64,000 nt of DNA from contig JAXGGA010005173.1 in assembly GCA_038373865.1 (NCBI GenBank), positions 1 to 64,000 of the forward strand, given 5' to 3'. The notes under the pieces were generated by a model. The model was not told the DNA's origin. It ran no database searches and saw only the letters and a program-made list of their open reading frames with translations. This document shows, piece by piece, positions 34,441 to 46,399 of the stretch. The position numbers were made by a program, and so were the translations under genes. Numbering within the stretch: the stretch's first letter is position 1; the number at the start of each line of letters is the position of its first letter. This stretch comes from Uloborus plumipes. Taxonomy: Eukaryota; Arthropoda; Arachnida; Araneae; Uloboridae.

Positions 34441-35552
34441 TTGATATAATGACTAGTTTTAGCAATAACGGTATACAATGTAATAAATGAGAATTTTTTT
34501 TCTTGCGATTACAGTATTAAAGAAATTCTTTAACTAAATATCATTAAATAATTAAAAGATAATGGGTAGTAGTACACGGGCGTCGTTTGGGAGGGGGACA
34601 CGCCCCCCCCTCCAATATTTTGAACTGAGCAAAAGTCCCTCATAATATTTTGGGATTCTTATATTTAAAAAAAAAAGATCAGAGCTATCATTTTTGTATC
34701 AATATAAATCTAATAAATTAGAATTACAGCCCGAACTAAAAGTATAAAGACTTCCTTCTATATTGCACTTAATGAACCATCTGATAATTAATCAGTTTCC
34801 TACAGTGGGCGTTTTGCGTTTTATGCCATCATTATCCGAGCAATTATTTTTCTCCTAGTAAAAAACCCGTAAAACTTGGAAATAAGAAGATCCAATCCCT
34901 CCATTCAACAATCAGCACTTCCTATCTTTCTGACACCCACATGCACGACGGGGCATTGGAAATAATAAATAGATCATGGGATTTGTAGTCTTGAACCAAA
35001 TCGAAAGCCAAGATTTTTATTCGATATATTACTACAATGGCTTTGTATTACAACGCCAAATAACCGAATATATATCACACTAGAAAAGTGTGGATATCTT
35101 CTTTTGTAAAAACAGATTATTTTAGAATTACAAGGCCATGTTAGAACTAGCTCCTTTGAGAACGTGGCTTAAAAATTAGGAAACGTGACAGCTTACAAAG
35201 AAATAAATTTCCTTTTGTGCACTTTTCCCATTTCAAATACTTTTCATGATTCTGTCCCAGATAACGCCACCCTCTTTTATTGCTCTCATTATTCTTAACG
35301 AGGAAAGAAGACACTGTCCAGCTGCATCACAATGGAAACAGCTTGAAAAAATATATCTCTCATTAAAAAAGGAGGCGTCTCTGTCTCCTTCTGTCTTGTC
35401 AACAACATTTAAGAATGTCCTATATTTCGCTCTAAAGGGCTTAAGCTTTTGTTTCCGAGGGAGAGTTCCCGAAAATTCCTGCACTAACATCACTGAAAGT
35501 CAACTAAAATTACTGTTTTCTGCAATTTCGAATATTTGTCTGTCCTCTTATC
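34441..35552. other. Unassigned stretch
   Basis: It contains a possible lone hAT-type end near 34579 (GGGCGTCGTTTGGGAGG...CGCCCCC). Opposed ORFs at 35233-35587 (113 codons plus, 86 codons minus) overlap each other. Neither has recognisable content, and the plus frame runs into transposon sequence. Confidence 0.4.
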
Positions 35553-35650
35553 CAGGGTTTATACTCATTTTTATAAATGAAAATTAAGGACTTTTTAAGG
35601 ACTATCAAATTTTTTTAAGGACTCATAGGAAAATATTTAAGTAGCTTAAG
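35553..35650 (+). repeat. Left end of a CAGGGTT-type element
   Basis: CAGGGTTTATACTC followed by repeated TTAAGGACT phrases. A related inverted end is at about 40995-41109 (CCTTAAGG phrases ending GTACGAACCCTG). Flanking 8-mers (CTCTTATC and TTAACGTT) do not match, so the two ends may not be one element. Confidence 0.5.
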
Positions 35651-35842
35651 GAACACAATTTCAAAGTACTTGATTTACAAGTACATAATAAGTTTAAAAC
35701 GCAGAGAGATTTGCAATAGACTCTGATTCAAATGACAATGAATGATTATTAGCTATTCAAATGACTACCATTTTGAATAGCTTTTAAATGACTGGCCTTA
35801 AACCAGGGGTCTGGCCAGAGGAAATTCGGGTCCGATAACAGA

Positions 35843-36034
35843 CCCTTCACAAAAATATGATCTAGCAAAAAGGACCCTTCACAAAAATCCGATCAAGCAA
35901 AACGGACCCTTCACAAAAATCTGATCAAGCAAAACGGATCCTTCACAAACATCCAATCAAGCAAAACGGATCCTTCACATAATGCTAATCAAACAAAATG
36001 TACATTTCACACATTATTCATTCAAAAAGCAAGT
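35843..36034 (+). repeat. 32-bp tandem repeat, about six units
   Basis: Five consecutive 32-bp units of CCCTTCACAAAAATC-GATC followed by AAGCAAAACGGA, with a decaying sixth. The first three are nearly identical and divergence grows to the right. A related phrase (AAACGGACCCTGTGAAAAAT) recurs at 38424. A hAT-like phrase (CAGGGGTCTGGCC) lies just upstream at 35805. Confidence 0.88.
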
Positions 36035-37087
36035 CTAGCATCAAAATAACGCATAGCATATTTCTGTGTAAAAGCCCATAACTTTTGCATCTATTCTGAA
36101 GTTAAAGAAGGGAATCCCTTGTCCACCAATTTTGCGGAAAAAAAAAAAGTCAGCATACTTCCCACCTGCGGTACTCGGGCAAGCCATAAATCTTTACTGT
36201 AAAATGTAGCACTTTTTGTTGGTTTCTTTTAAAGAAATTAACTTAAAAAAGGTAGTTGTTTTGCTTTAATAGTTCTGCTTGTTTGTTTTATCATATGAAA
36301 GTCATATGCAAATCAAAATGGCTTGCTGCGATGTTGCTGTTATAGATTTCTCTGGAAAAGCAGAGTAAGGATTTTTCTCCCAGCCCTTGACTCAAACAAA
36401 AAGGAAATAATTTTTAGAAATTATCAGCGAAATGAACTTTAGAACTGCAAACAGATAGCTAGTATTGGAGAAAAAATGGGATTGCTTCTGGTAGAGTGAT
36501 CAGCTATTTAAAATTCCCATCTGATGACTTTAGTGCGACGTTTTGACCTTATTTTGGCAGAAAATTATCTGGATTTTTACTTTTATTTATTTATTTTTTA
36601 TGTTTCAGGGGTGGTATTTTGGTTATATTCAGGAATTAATGTATTTTTTCGTCTGGTTAATATTGGAAGTTCGGTATTGTCTGTTTTGCTAGGTCTCCTT
36701 ACAGTACTTTTTCCTCGGAATTTTTGGCGAATATGTCGGTGATTATTAATGAAATTCAGCAATAAACCTGACAAAATGTAATTCTAAAATTATTTGGCTT
36801 TAATAAATTATTTATTTAATGTTTTTATACTTCTGATGCTTTCATTTTGGAAAATGTGATTTCTGCATCCGACACGAAAATGGAATTTTACTTATTTTCA
36901 AGCTAATTACTCTTTATTAGGAGGCAAATAAGAAAAATTTGCTTTACTTTCTGTTTAGATCATTATTTTAAATTTCTTAAAGCAAAATTAATTGTTCTTT
37001 TATTAGTCTAAAGGTTAAATGCTGAATGGATCGTTTGATCCGCTACAGAAATCAGATTTTTCGCATTTTTGATGTTAATACGCTTTT
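36035..37087. other. Unassigned AT-rich stretch
   Basis: No gene recognised. The 72-codon plus frame at 36524-36742 is hydrophobic but has no family resemblance I can support. Confidence 0.4.
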
Positions 37088-38320
37088 TTAACCCCTTTAA
37101 TGCCTAGCGTCCCTTTTTAGGGACGATCCAAAAAAGGGTCTGAATTTACCCAAAATGAACATTTCAACCAAATATTAGTGTTCAATTAGTAATTTGGTTT
37201 TGTTTCAATTCGATATTAACAGATTGCAGCACATAACCATTGTAAAGCGTGTTCTGTAGCAGTTTTAATATGACCAAAAATCATACATTGTTCACAATCT
37301 CAAGAAAAAAGCCAAGTTTTAAAAGTTATTCCCAGCTTCCCAGTTTATGTTAATTGCTGATTTTATTTCTTCTTATAAAATGTCTATTTAAATATTATAT
37401 CGTAGGCAGAAAAAAATTTTAGTTTAAAAAGTATGTACCCTCTGGGGTCTGTTGTAACTTTTAAGGAACGGTTTTTTTTTCTTAATAAAAAAATAATCTC
37501 CATATATTATTTCTCTAAACCGAATCCTATATCCGGTCGAAACTCGCTCATTTTTTTATCGAATTGCAAGAAAATTTATGATTTTGAAGCTTATCCCGCG
37601 GGCTATTGACGAAAATTAGACCCACCCTCTAAAAAGTCTCTGTTCGTTTTTTATTCGAACTTCAATTTTTGGGCACAAAATTGACTCTATCTAGCGAAAT
37701 AATTGTCGTATCGTCTCCATTTTGATTTCATTCGAAAGATTAAAAAAAATGCGTTCTTCAGAACGTTTCTCCGCTGGCGCCGCGTAACGAGAATCTCGAA
37801 AATCCACGTTTAAGCGACTTATAAGCGATTGAAGTTTGAAAAAGTTAAATTTTTTGCTCAACTGTTAAAATCGTTACATTGTTGTTCAAATCAATTTTAA
37901 ATGCGACATTTCAAGCTAAGGCTTAGCTCGGTAAACCTTAATTGTAACTTTTATTGTTTCAAAATACTATGGTAGTTTTGCAGTATGGTAGTATTTAGTT
38001 TAGTAGTAGCCTTGGGTATTTGATTTTAATATAGGGCATCACTTTTGTAGTAAGTTGTAAAAGTGAACGTGTCTTTGATCTCTTTGAAAAGTTGTCAGAA
38101 CGACGGCAGTAGATGGCGATGTTGTGCAAATGAAACCAATAAAAATTGTCGTATTAAATTTTAAGTTTAGAGTTTTTTTTTTTTTTTTTGCGGAATTCCG
38201 CACGGGTCACCTAGTTTTTTACATATTTTTTTTAAATTATTTTTCCTGTCTATTAAACACTGTTTGTAACCAGTATACAAAATATCTTTGGGGAAAAAAT
38301 GTCAGGCATTAATGGGTTAA
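37088..38320. mobile_element. TTAA-flanked piggyBac-like MITE carrying a Helitron
   Basis: Element 37092-38316 between TTAA sites begins CCCCTTTAATGCC and ends GGCATTAATGGG. With TTAA included these are TTAACCC-type ends, typical of piggyBac elements. Without the 718-bp Helitron it is about 507 bp. No transposase. Confidence 0.78.
37497..38214 (+). mobile_element. Non-autonomous Helitron, copy B
   Basis: It starts TCTCCATATATTATTTCTCT after A and ends GCGGAATTCCGC-ACGGGTCAC-CTAG before T, with an intact 3' hairpin and CTAG terminus. It aligns with copy A (14544-15232) over its length. Differences cluster in the T-tract before the hairpin, where B has the extra length. No Rep/helicase. Confidence 0.9.
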
Positions 38321-39436
38321 GAGGAAAATAAATGAAATTTATTTGTATTTTTTATTAAACTCGAAAAAAAAAAATTATTTTGCAATTTTTTTTTTTTTTT
38401 CAAAATTGTTTGGTTTTCACAAAAAACGGACCCTGTGAAAAATCCCTGTAAACATAACCTGGCATTATACTTACTGATGACAGTGATCCCAAAGGCTTCA
38501 GTGTTTGGGAGCACCTTTTGGAGCAGAAAAATTGTCACTTTAGAGCAGCCAAATGTGCTTTTGGAGCAGTTCCGTAAATATCAATTAATGATCCAATTTA
38601 AAGCAATAACTGTACAAGGTTTCAGAAATTTGTAACTTGTTTGAAGAATTTCACTGGAAATTTCTTCTCAAATTTTTGCTTAAGTATACATGAAATAATA
38701 CTTAAGCAAATTATTCAAAACTCATGAACAAGACACATTGTTTTTGAATTTAATTCTAAAAACAGATTTTTTTTTGCTTTACAAGTTTTTTTGCGTCAAA
38801 AATGCTCAGGTCAAAAAAATAACTTATTTAGAAGTAAAATATGCAGCTAATTGCATAAGAGCTGAAAGTTTTGTTTTGATCATCCTTTTTCTAAGCTTAT
38901 GCCAATTTAAAAAAATGTCTTAAAAATAAGGCACCAAAACTACACAAGAGTTTCATTACATAAATGCTTTGTCTGCCAACTTAATCAAAATTATCTTTTA
39001 GCTGAAGGGAATTGAAACAAGTGAAGAACACAATATAAATAATTGGAGACAGCTCCAATTTCCCAATTATCGTATTAACCCTGCAAATGCAGAATCAATG
39101 AGCGAAATTGGAAATCATTGCAAAAGCCTTGTTTAGATAAATTGCAAACATTTTATTTGTTAGTAAAAAGAAATTGGCAACAGTTAAAAATTTCAAATCA
39201 TTGAAAGTTTTCAGCTGTTTTGATAATTAAATAGCGTGAAAGCGATTTTTTAATGAATTAATTTTTCGCATTGTTGACTAAGCGCAAAAATCACCCCATC
39301 CTCCCCCTGTGGCGATTGGCGCCAAAATTTAATCGATTATTGCTTCCATATTGGGTTAGTGTTATTCCAAATTTCATTCAAATCGCAGCAATATTTCCCG
39401 AGATACAGTAGGTGCAATGACAAAATAAGCACTTTT
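38321..39436. other. Unassigned stretch within intron C-D
   Basis: T-rich tracts at 38380-38400, then AT-rich sequence without recognisable gene or element borders. Confidence 0.4.
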
Positions 39437-39893
39437 GATTGCTCCACCCCCCTTTGAGATATTGACACACAAATTGAATCAGCACCTGTACTCAATAGGG
39501 TCTACCTATGGACCAATTTTCGTTTGATTCCGCCGGTTACTTCCTGAGATATAGCAGTCACCCCCGCGCAGAACACGTGCGATTGCTCCACCTCCCTTGG
39601 AGATATTGACAAACAAATTGAATCAGCACCTGTACTCAATAGGGTCTACCTATGGACCAATTTTCGTTTGATTCCGCCGGTTACTTCCTGAGATATAGCA
39701 ATCACCCCCGCGCAGAACACGTGCGATTGCTCCACCCCCCTTGGAGATATTGACAAACAAATTAAATCAGCACCTGTACTCAGTAGGGTCTACCTATGGA
39801 CCAATTTTAGTTTGATTCCGCCGGTTACTTCCTGAGATATAGCACTCACTCCCGCGCAGAACACGTGCGATTGCTCCACCCCCCTTGGAGGAA
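39437..39893 (+). repeat. 144-bp tandem repeat, three units
   Basis: The landmark ATTGAC recurs at 39461, 39605 and 39749, and GATTGCTCCACC at 39437 and 39869, giving an exact 144-bp period. Units share AATCAGCACCTGTACTCA, GGGTCTACCTATGGACCAAT and CGCGCAGAACACGTGCG. Very few substitutions, so the expansion is recent. Confidence 0.93.
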
Positions 39894-40185
39894 TTCGCTA
39901 AACAAAGTCAGGTGCACCAGTTCACATGGTGGTACATATGTGCAAAAATTTTTGTTCGATTTCATGCAGTAGTTTTTGCTCTAGCGCGGCCACAAAAACT
40001 GGTCACACACATACAGACTCACACACAGACACACACACACACACACAGACAGACATTTTCCAAAAATGGTCGAAATGGACTCAGCGCACCTCAAAACGTG
40101 CAAATCCGTCAAAATTCGACATTCGAAAATTTTCACGAAACCAATACTTTCTTCTATATATTAGATATAGAAGAAAGTAAAAAAG
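39894..40185 (+). repeat. Dispersed repeat with CA-rich microsatellite and AAGAAAGTA tail
   Basis: A CACACAGA-type microsatellite (about 40003-40055) is followed by a segment ending CTTTCTTCTATATATTAG-ATATAGAAGAAAGTAAAA, a short terminal hairpin. The same general plan (CACACATAC tract, then a CAATACTT...AAGTAAAA tail) occurs at 52590-53375. It looks like a retroposon 3' end, unclassified. Confidence 0.5.
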
Positions 40186-40351
40186 GTAACACTTAGCTTG
40201 GATGAAAACCAAATTTATTTTTCAGGAACTAAAAGCTTGCATCTTGCAAGTATATGCAGGAAGAAAAACAGACAGACTGAATGAGACTGTCAAGACCATA
40301 AAATCAACACAGCACCAGTTAAGGATGCAGTTACTAGCCCAGCTGACACCT

Positions 40352-40396
40352 GATTGGTCGGTCATATGCAAATGAGCTCTGCGCTCTCGACCAATC
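40352..40396. promoter_or_regulatory. Inverted CCAAT boxes around an octamer motif
   Basis: GATTGGTCG (40352-40360) and CGACCAATC (40388-40396) form a perfect inverted pair. ATGCAAAT (40366-40373), the POU-domain octamer, lies between. The upstream phrase GCTGACACCTGATTGG also occurs in the Penelope 3' region at 29230-29250, so this may be element-derived. Function is inference only. Confidence 0.35.
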
Positions 40397-41109
40397 ACAT
40401 GCCAGCCAGGCCATGATACTAGACCTTCAGCTATCACTATCAATAAATATACATTTTTTCTGGTCATGGAAGAATATTTTACAACAAGTGGCTAGTGTTC
40501 GCAAAATTTACAGTTTTCACAGACGGAAGTTTAAAAAAAAATAAATAAATAAATAATTTGGATGAAAAATAATACGAAAGAGTATGAGTTAAAGCTTTGC
40601 AGACCACTGAGAAATTATCTAAAAGCTGAAGTTTCAATTCCTGTAAAGGATGCAAAAAGATTGCACGCACTCACCCTGAAGCTATTTTCCGACATTTTAA
40701 GATTTTAAAACATTGAGACTAAAACAGAAATAACAATATAGATATTCAAACCAACGATTTTGGAAAAAAATTAATAATAAAAAGGTGATTTTAACAACGA
40801 AAGCGTTTTGGCGCAGCTTGGGAGTAAAATAAGCAAAAAAAATGTGTTTTGGAGTAGGTGGCATTCCGAGACGGGATTTGCGCCATGGCAGAATTTTTCA
40901 TGGCAATTTGGATGGGCAAACGGCACAATTGGAGAAGCTTGGGGATCAATATGATGATAACCTCTACCAATGAACATGAAACAGTTTTTTTTTTTAATTA
41001 AGGAAATTTTTCAAAAATTAAGGACTTTTTGAGGGTTTTTTAGGGACCTTAATTTTTCTCAATAAATTTAAAGGTTTCTTAAGGGTTTTTAAGGAAGTAC
41101 GAACCCTGT

Positions 41110-41766
41110 TAACGTTAACAAAGACGACCCTTCAATTTTGAAAGGTGGGCCCTAAACCTCCCCTCCCCTAACATCAACGCAGATCGTCAGAAACTGCGAA
41201 TTTTACACTTTCAAATTCAAAAAGAGTTTCGCGGGAGAACCCTGCACCTACCTTCCCCTACAACAATCAGATATTATCTATAGTTGTGTTTTTAAACTTT
41301 CAATTTCCAAAAATATCCAGAGAAGCGCCTCCAAACCGCTTCAACTACTATTGCCAAAAATTATTTAGAATGTATTTTTAAGACTGCAATTTAAACAATT
41401 TTCCGAAAAGAGGGAACTCAAATCTCTAATCTGTGTATTATTAGCAAACATAGTCTAAAATTGCGTTTTTAGAGTGACAATTTTGAAAAAAATCTCCGAT
41501 TCCTCCTTTCCATATCACAATCAAAGGTAATAATTGAGTTTTTAACGTTTCGACATCGCAAAATGTACGGAAGAGAGTGATCGAATCACTTCTCCCCCAT
41601 AATAGTGCCAAAGATTGTCTAAAATGCATTTTTAAGACCACAAATTCAAAAATATTCCAGGGGAGAAACCTTTGTACCCTCTTTCTTCTGGGTAAATAAT
41701 ATATTTACTATTAAGAACACATTCTCAACTCTCCGATATAGTAGAAAAGAAGCTAATATAAAGCTT
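41110..41766 (-). repeat. Degenerate ~110-130-bp tandem array
   Basis: Repeated phrases of the kind ATGCATTTTTAAGACCAC and TTCCAGGGGAGAAACC recur about every 110-130 bp with heavy divergence. A related array in the opposite orientation fills 44230-45060 inside the hAT at 43358-45254. Confidence 0.6.
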
Positions 41767-43349
41767 CCCAAAAGCTTTCGACAAGGTGCCTCATGTAGCA
41801 CTACTCAGTAAATTAGCTGATATAGGAATAGGAGGTAAAATTCTAGTTTGGGTTAGAAATTGGCTGACAGGAAGGAAACAAAGAGTAGTTGTTAGGGGTA
41901 ATTATTCAAAATGGAGTGAGGTTTTGTAGGAGGTGGTGTAGAAAACGACGAACAAGTAAATAAGCTGCAACAGGATTTGGATCATATTACTAAATGGGCA
42001 GACAAGTGGGGTATGGCAGTTAATGTTGGGAAATGTCAAATGCTGCATTTAGGTCATGCAAATAAGCATACAAGTTATTATTTACAGGGTTCAATCATTA
42101 GTAAGGCAGATAATGTAATGGATCTAGGTGTCTTAATAAATCAGGACTTCAAGTTCAGCCAACAGTGCAGCATAGCTAGTAACAAAGCCAATAGGATGCT
42201 TGGGTTTATTAATAGATCTATTTCAAACAAATCTAAAAAGGTTCTTCTGCCTCTATATAGAAGTTTGGTAAGACCTCATTTGGAGTATGCTGTTCAGTTT
42301 TGGTCTCCTTATCTCAGGGGCGGACTGGCTCCCCCATGAGGGCGCTAACTCAAACCTCCAAAGGGCGCACTTCAAAATAGCACCCCCCCCCCTTTTTTCG
42401 GCAATTATTATCCGCAAGGGTCTCGGTTTTTTTACAGCAAAATTAAGTTTGGTATGTTATGTGTAATCCTGTTCTTATCTTCATTGTTTGTAATACTTTT
42501 TATGCACAATACGATTAATTTTAAGCAAAACACAATTTTTATATTCTTTTTATTACTTATTTTTAGCTTTTTTTCGTTATCCGCGATACCCGTGCCACGC
42601 AATTGCGCGGATAATTGGGAGTATACCATAGTTAAATTATAAGTTAAACCTGCAATAATACATGGGTTTGAATATTTGGGTGTGAGTGAGTATGCTTCTT
42701 ATACAAATTCACAGTTTGCGCCGGATCTTTACCGAATTTCGTACTAAAGTCCTTAGCTGCTCAGAAATTCACATTGAAGATTTTCGGAACATCGGAACTC
42801 AAAAAAAATCCAAAGAGGTCTAATTTAAATTTTGAGTCATACTGCCTGGTTAGCCAGTTTCGTAGGATTACATTGGGGAAATAACAACAATAAGTTTCCA
42901 TCGGATCTTTGCCAAATTTTTCACAAAAGTTTTTCAACACTCAGAAATTTCATATAGAGGGAGAGACAGGTGTGTTTAAAAAAATCCGATAAGGTCTCCA
43001 TTTAAATTTTGAAATAGCTATTCCTTTACTTTGGCGTGAAATTGTACGCAGTTTTTTCCTTTATTTGAGCCTGATTGGTGAACATGCGTCTTTTGGCAAA
43101 ACTTTTATTTTCACGGTAGACCGTGCAATGAATGAGAAAACAGATAGTAATATACAATGACGATATTTATTCCTCTCATTTCTCAATGAAAGTTATATTT
43201 TTTACGAGCGTGTTACATTCTGAAATATTTTACGGAAATTTTTTACTTACTCTCATGCAGGGTCTCCAATAAAGCGTAAATAATAATAAAAGTAAAATCT
43301 AGATAAAATCATCTTTATTAAATTGATTTAAGGCTAAAAAGAGGAAATC

Positions 43350-45262
43350 CTTTAAATCAGTGGTTCTCAACCTTTTTTCAGCTACCGCCCCCTTTAAGAC
43401 TGAAAATATTTTCAACGCCCCCTTTGCAAAAGGTTGTGAAACGGAAGAAGGAAAAGCAGTTTTATTGGCCAGTTTAACTCTATAATTTTGCCCAAATAGA
43501 TAGTTGAAAAATGGCTATGGAGTAAAAAAACTTTTCAAGTATATGATTTTTTTTTAAAGCAGTCAATGTTTTTCCTCCAAAAAGGTGTGTCAAAGAATCA
43601 ACCAAGTGCCTAGAATGTTCCATTAACTGAGTGAAACATTTTGAACGTAAATAACAACAAAAAGGTTTGAAATAAAAATGCGTTGTTTTCAAATTTTTTT
43701 CTTTTGAAAACCAATAAAACCAATATACTTTGAATACTGCACTGCGTTCAAATAGTTCCCCAAACAGTCCAATCCGTGTTGTTCTTATTTACTTGCAACT
43801 ATGCAATACGCATCCCTCATTTATGGCAATAACAAAGTCTGACTTTCGATTTTTTCCAGGCGAGACGAAAACTTGAAATTACCACCCGTACATGTCATAC
43901 TTAAAGATTAAAAATTAAGTTTTAATTGGAGGGATAAAATGAAATAAGTAAAATTTACAAATTAGAAGATAAGTTCAATTCAGAGAAATTCTTTTTGAGT
44001 ATTTTATGGATTGGAAGGTTGGATAAAATGCCAAAAGTTACAATTCTTAATAACGCAATTATAGTATGCCTTTGGAGACATGACAGTAAAGACGATGCTT
44101 GTTTTGAAAATAGTCTTAAAAACGCAGTGCCTTTAATCTTAAGTTTCGTGGGGTTAAGAGTTAGATTCCGACTTCACCACAGTGAAGCATTTAAACTTGA
44201 CGTAATGTTAGGCAAGTTTTGGTAACATTAACAAAGGGAAAAAACTTCATGAAGTTTTTTCAAAATTGAAAGTTATTTTAAGGTTTTTTTAGTCATGTTA
44301 GGGGGTCAAAGCTCCTTCCGGTGTTCTCTGAAATTGAAGTCTTTAAAACCTCAATTTAAAAATGTTTTGTTGAGGTTCAGGGGATGGTAACAGTTTGGGA
44401 GTTTTCTCCGAAATTTTTTTCCCATTGTACTTTGAAAAACGCAACTGTGAACTACCTTTAGTGTTGTTACGGCGATGCTCTTACAACACAAAAGGCGATC
44501 AATTCTGGTGAGAAGAAAGTCTCTTCTAAAAACTTGTAGAAACCGACTTCCTAAAAACGCAATTCTAGGTTCTTTTTGGTCATGCTTGGGGAAAGAGTAG
44601 CGGGTAGTTAGAGATTCCTTCCCGTAATCATTTTTGAAAAAATCAATTGGCTGTCTTTTAAAATGGTGGTTCCCCGTAGCTCTTCGGCAGAAATGTATAA
44701 AAACAAAATTTGTAAGCTAAGTGTGGTTATGATAGTGAAAGAGGTGGGTGGTTTTGGATCTTTACCCCGGAAGTTTTTTAAAAGTGAAGTTTTCAAAACG
44801 TAACTTTAAACTATTTTTTGACTATAAAAGTTAAGGAAGCAAGGAGGGGTGAGGAATTTAGGACTCTTCCTTGAGCATTTTTTAAATGGACACATTTTTA
44901 AGACTATTTTAGATAGTTACGCTATGAAAGTGGAGACCCATCTCCAAAACCTTTTTTGAAATTTAAGTGCTATTGACAAATTTTGGCTATATTTGAGGAC
45001 GTTAGTAGAAAGATCAGGGTTCGGGAGATAAGCATAGACATTTTTTTTAAAGCTATTCATACCGATTTATGGGAAAAGGGTTTCCTGTCGCCCCCGCCCA
45101 AAACATATTCTCTCAAATTTTAAAATACACCCACCGCCCCCTTACCGCCCAAAATATGTCCACCGCCCCCCTGCCGCCCAAAAGAAGTTCACCGCCCCTC
45201 AACATCGTCCCACCGCCCACCAAGGGGCGGTATCGCCCCCGTTGAGAACCACTGCTTTAAAT
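43350..45262. mobile_element. 1.9-kb hAT element (CAGTGGTTCTCAACC type)
   Basis: Element 43358-45254 begins CAGTGGTTCTCAACC and ends GTTGAGAACCACTG. It is flanked by perfect CTTTAAAT (43350-43357, 45255-45262). Subterminal runs of ACCGCCCCC mark both sides (43383-43430, 45090-45240). The interior is largely a degenerate tandem array (44230-45060). This terminus is a well-known hAT form. Confidence 0.95.
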
Positions 45263-46399
45263 AATACACCAATAAATAAAACTTTCTGTGAACAGTAATA
45301 CATCTCGCTCTATTTTAAACGCGTTTCTTTTCATTAAAAAATTAAAGTTACTTCTTTAGCTACAATTTCTTTGTCCTCTGGTGCTTAACAAAAATTGCAT
45401 TACTTATTTGTGATTTCTGTCTCAAACGCTTTTAAAAATTCTAGATTCTGTATTCTTAAACAAATGAAGAATCTGACCTAACTGTTATGAGTTAAACCCT
45501 CTAAAACCATTGCTAGTACTTTCCAAACTTGTCTCTCATTAGTCAGATAAGTCATGTGAATTCGAAAGTTTGAAAAACAAAAATAATGTTCATAATTTGC
45601 GAGCCCTCCTCATTGTGCTAAAACCGATCTTGTAAAACAATAAAAGATCGTTATAATGCACACCATGGAACACGTATATAGATTTAAATAAAATACAATT
45701 TTAACCATTATTCACAAATAAATAGGCTTCATAACAGAGATTCATCCTGCACTAAATGATTACATATTAGCTGTTGTGCTTAAAATACAGAAATTGTTTT
45801 TTTTTCAATTTATTGTTTACCTTCGAAAAGTTGTGAAATTTATAAAGAATTATGGTGTGCGTATATATAGATTCAGCGGTTTAAGGGATTAAACCGCTGT
45901 ATTTTTACTTACTCACTGCCGTTTTGATGATCCGCTTACTATTAAAATGCTCATGAAAATGGGATGGAGCCAGCCAATCAACTACACAATATTCAGTAAA
46001 TCATTATTTAATTTTATTTTAGGCAAAACTAAACATTTTTGTCGTAGTACACGTTTTTCAGTGCAATACAATCGATTGCTTACTCATGCAGCTTTCTAAC
46101 ATCATAAAACTACCTGTCTGAAGAATCTTTTAACAACCGATTTCTCTAACCAGCATCACCACACATGAATTCGTAACCTCAGTCAAGGTAGATTGACACT
46201 TTGACTTGGCACACACACACACAAAAAAGCGAGAGGAAAACGCACAAAAATTAGAGGGCTCACTTTGGTTTAAGACCATACTACATTTCCCTTTTGAGAT
46301 GCTGTGAATTCAAAGTTTATTTTTTACGCTATTCATTTGAACCTTGTTCTGAAACTTTTATTAAGTACTTCACGTGCTTCGAGCAAAAAATTTAAAAAA

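Noticed and set aside
35233..35587. Opposed ORFs of 113 and 86 codons
   Set aside because: They overlap on opposite strands, show no recognisable domain, and the plus one runs into a transposon end.
39894..40060. CRISPR-like or regularly spaced array
   Set aside because: The CACACAGA tract is a plain microsatellite, and the nearby 144-bp units are contiguous without spacers. No CRISPR array exists in the window.
35553..41109. A single large CAGGGTT-ended hAT spanning both ends
   Set aside because: The ends are similar and inverted, but the flanking 8-mers differ, so one insertion cannot be shown.
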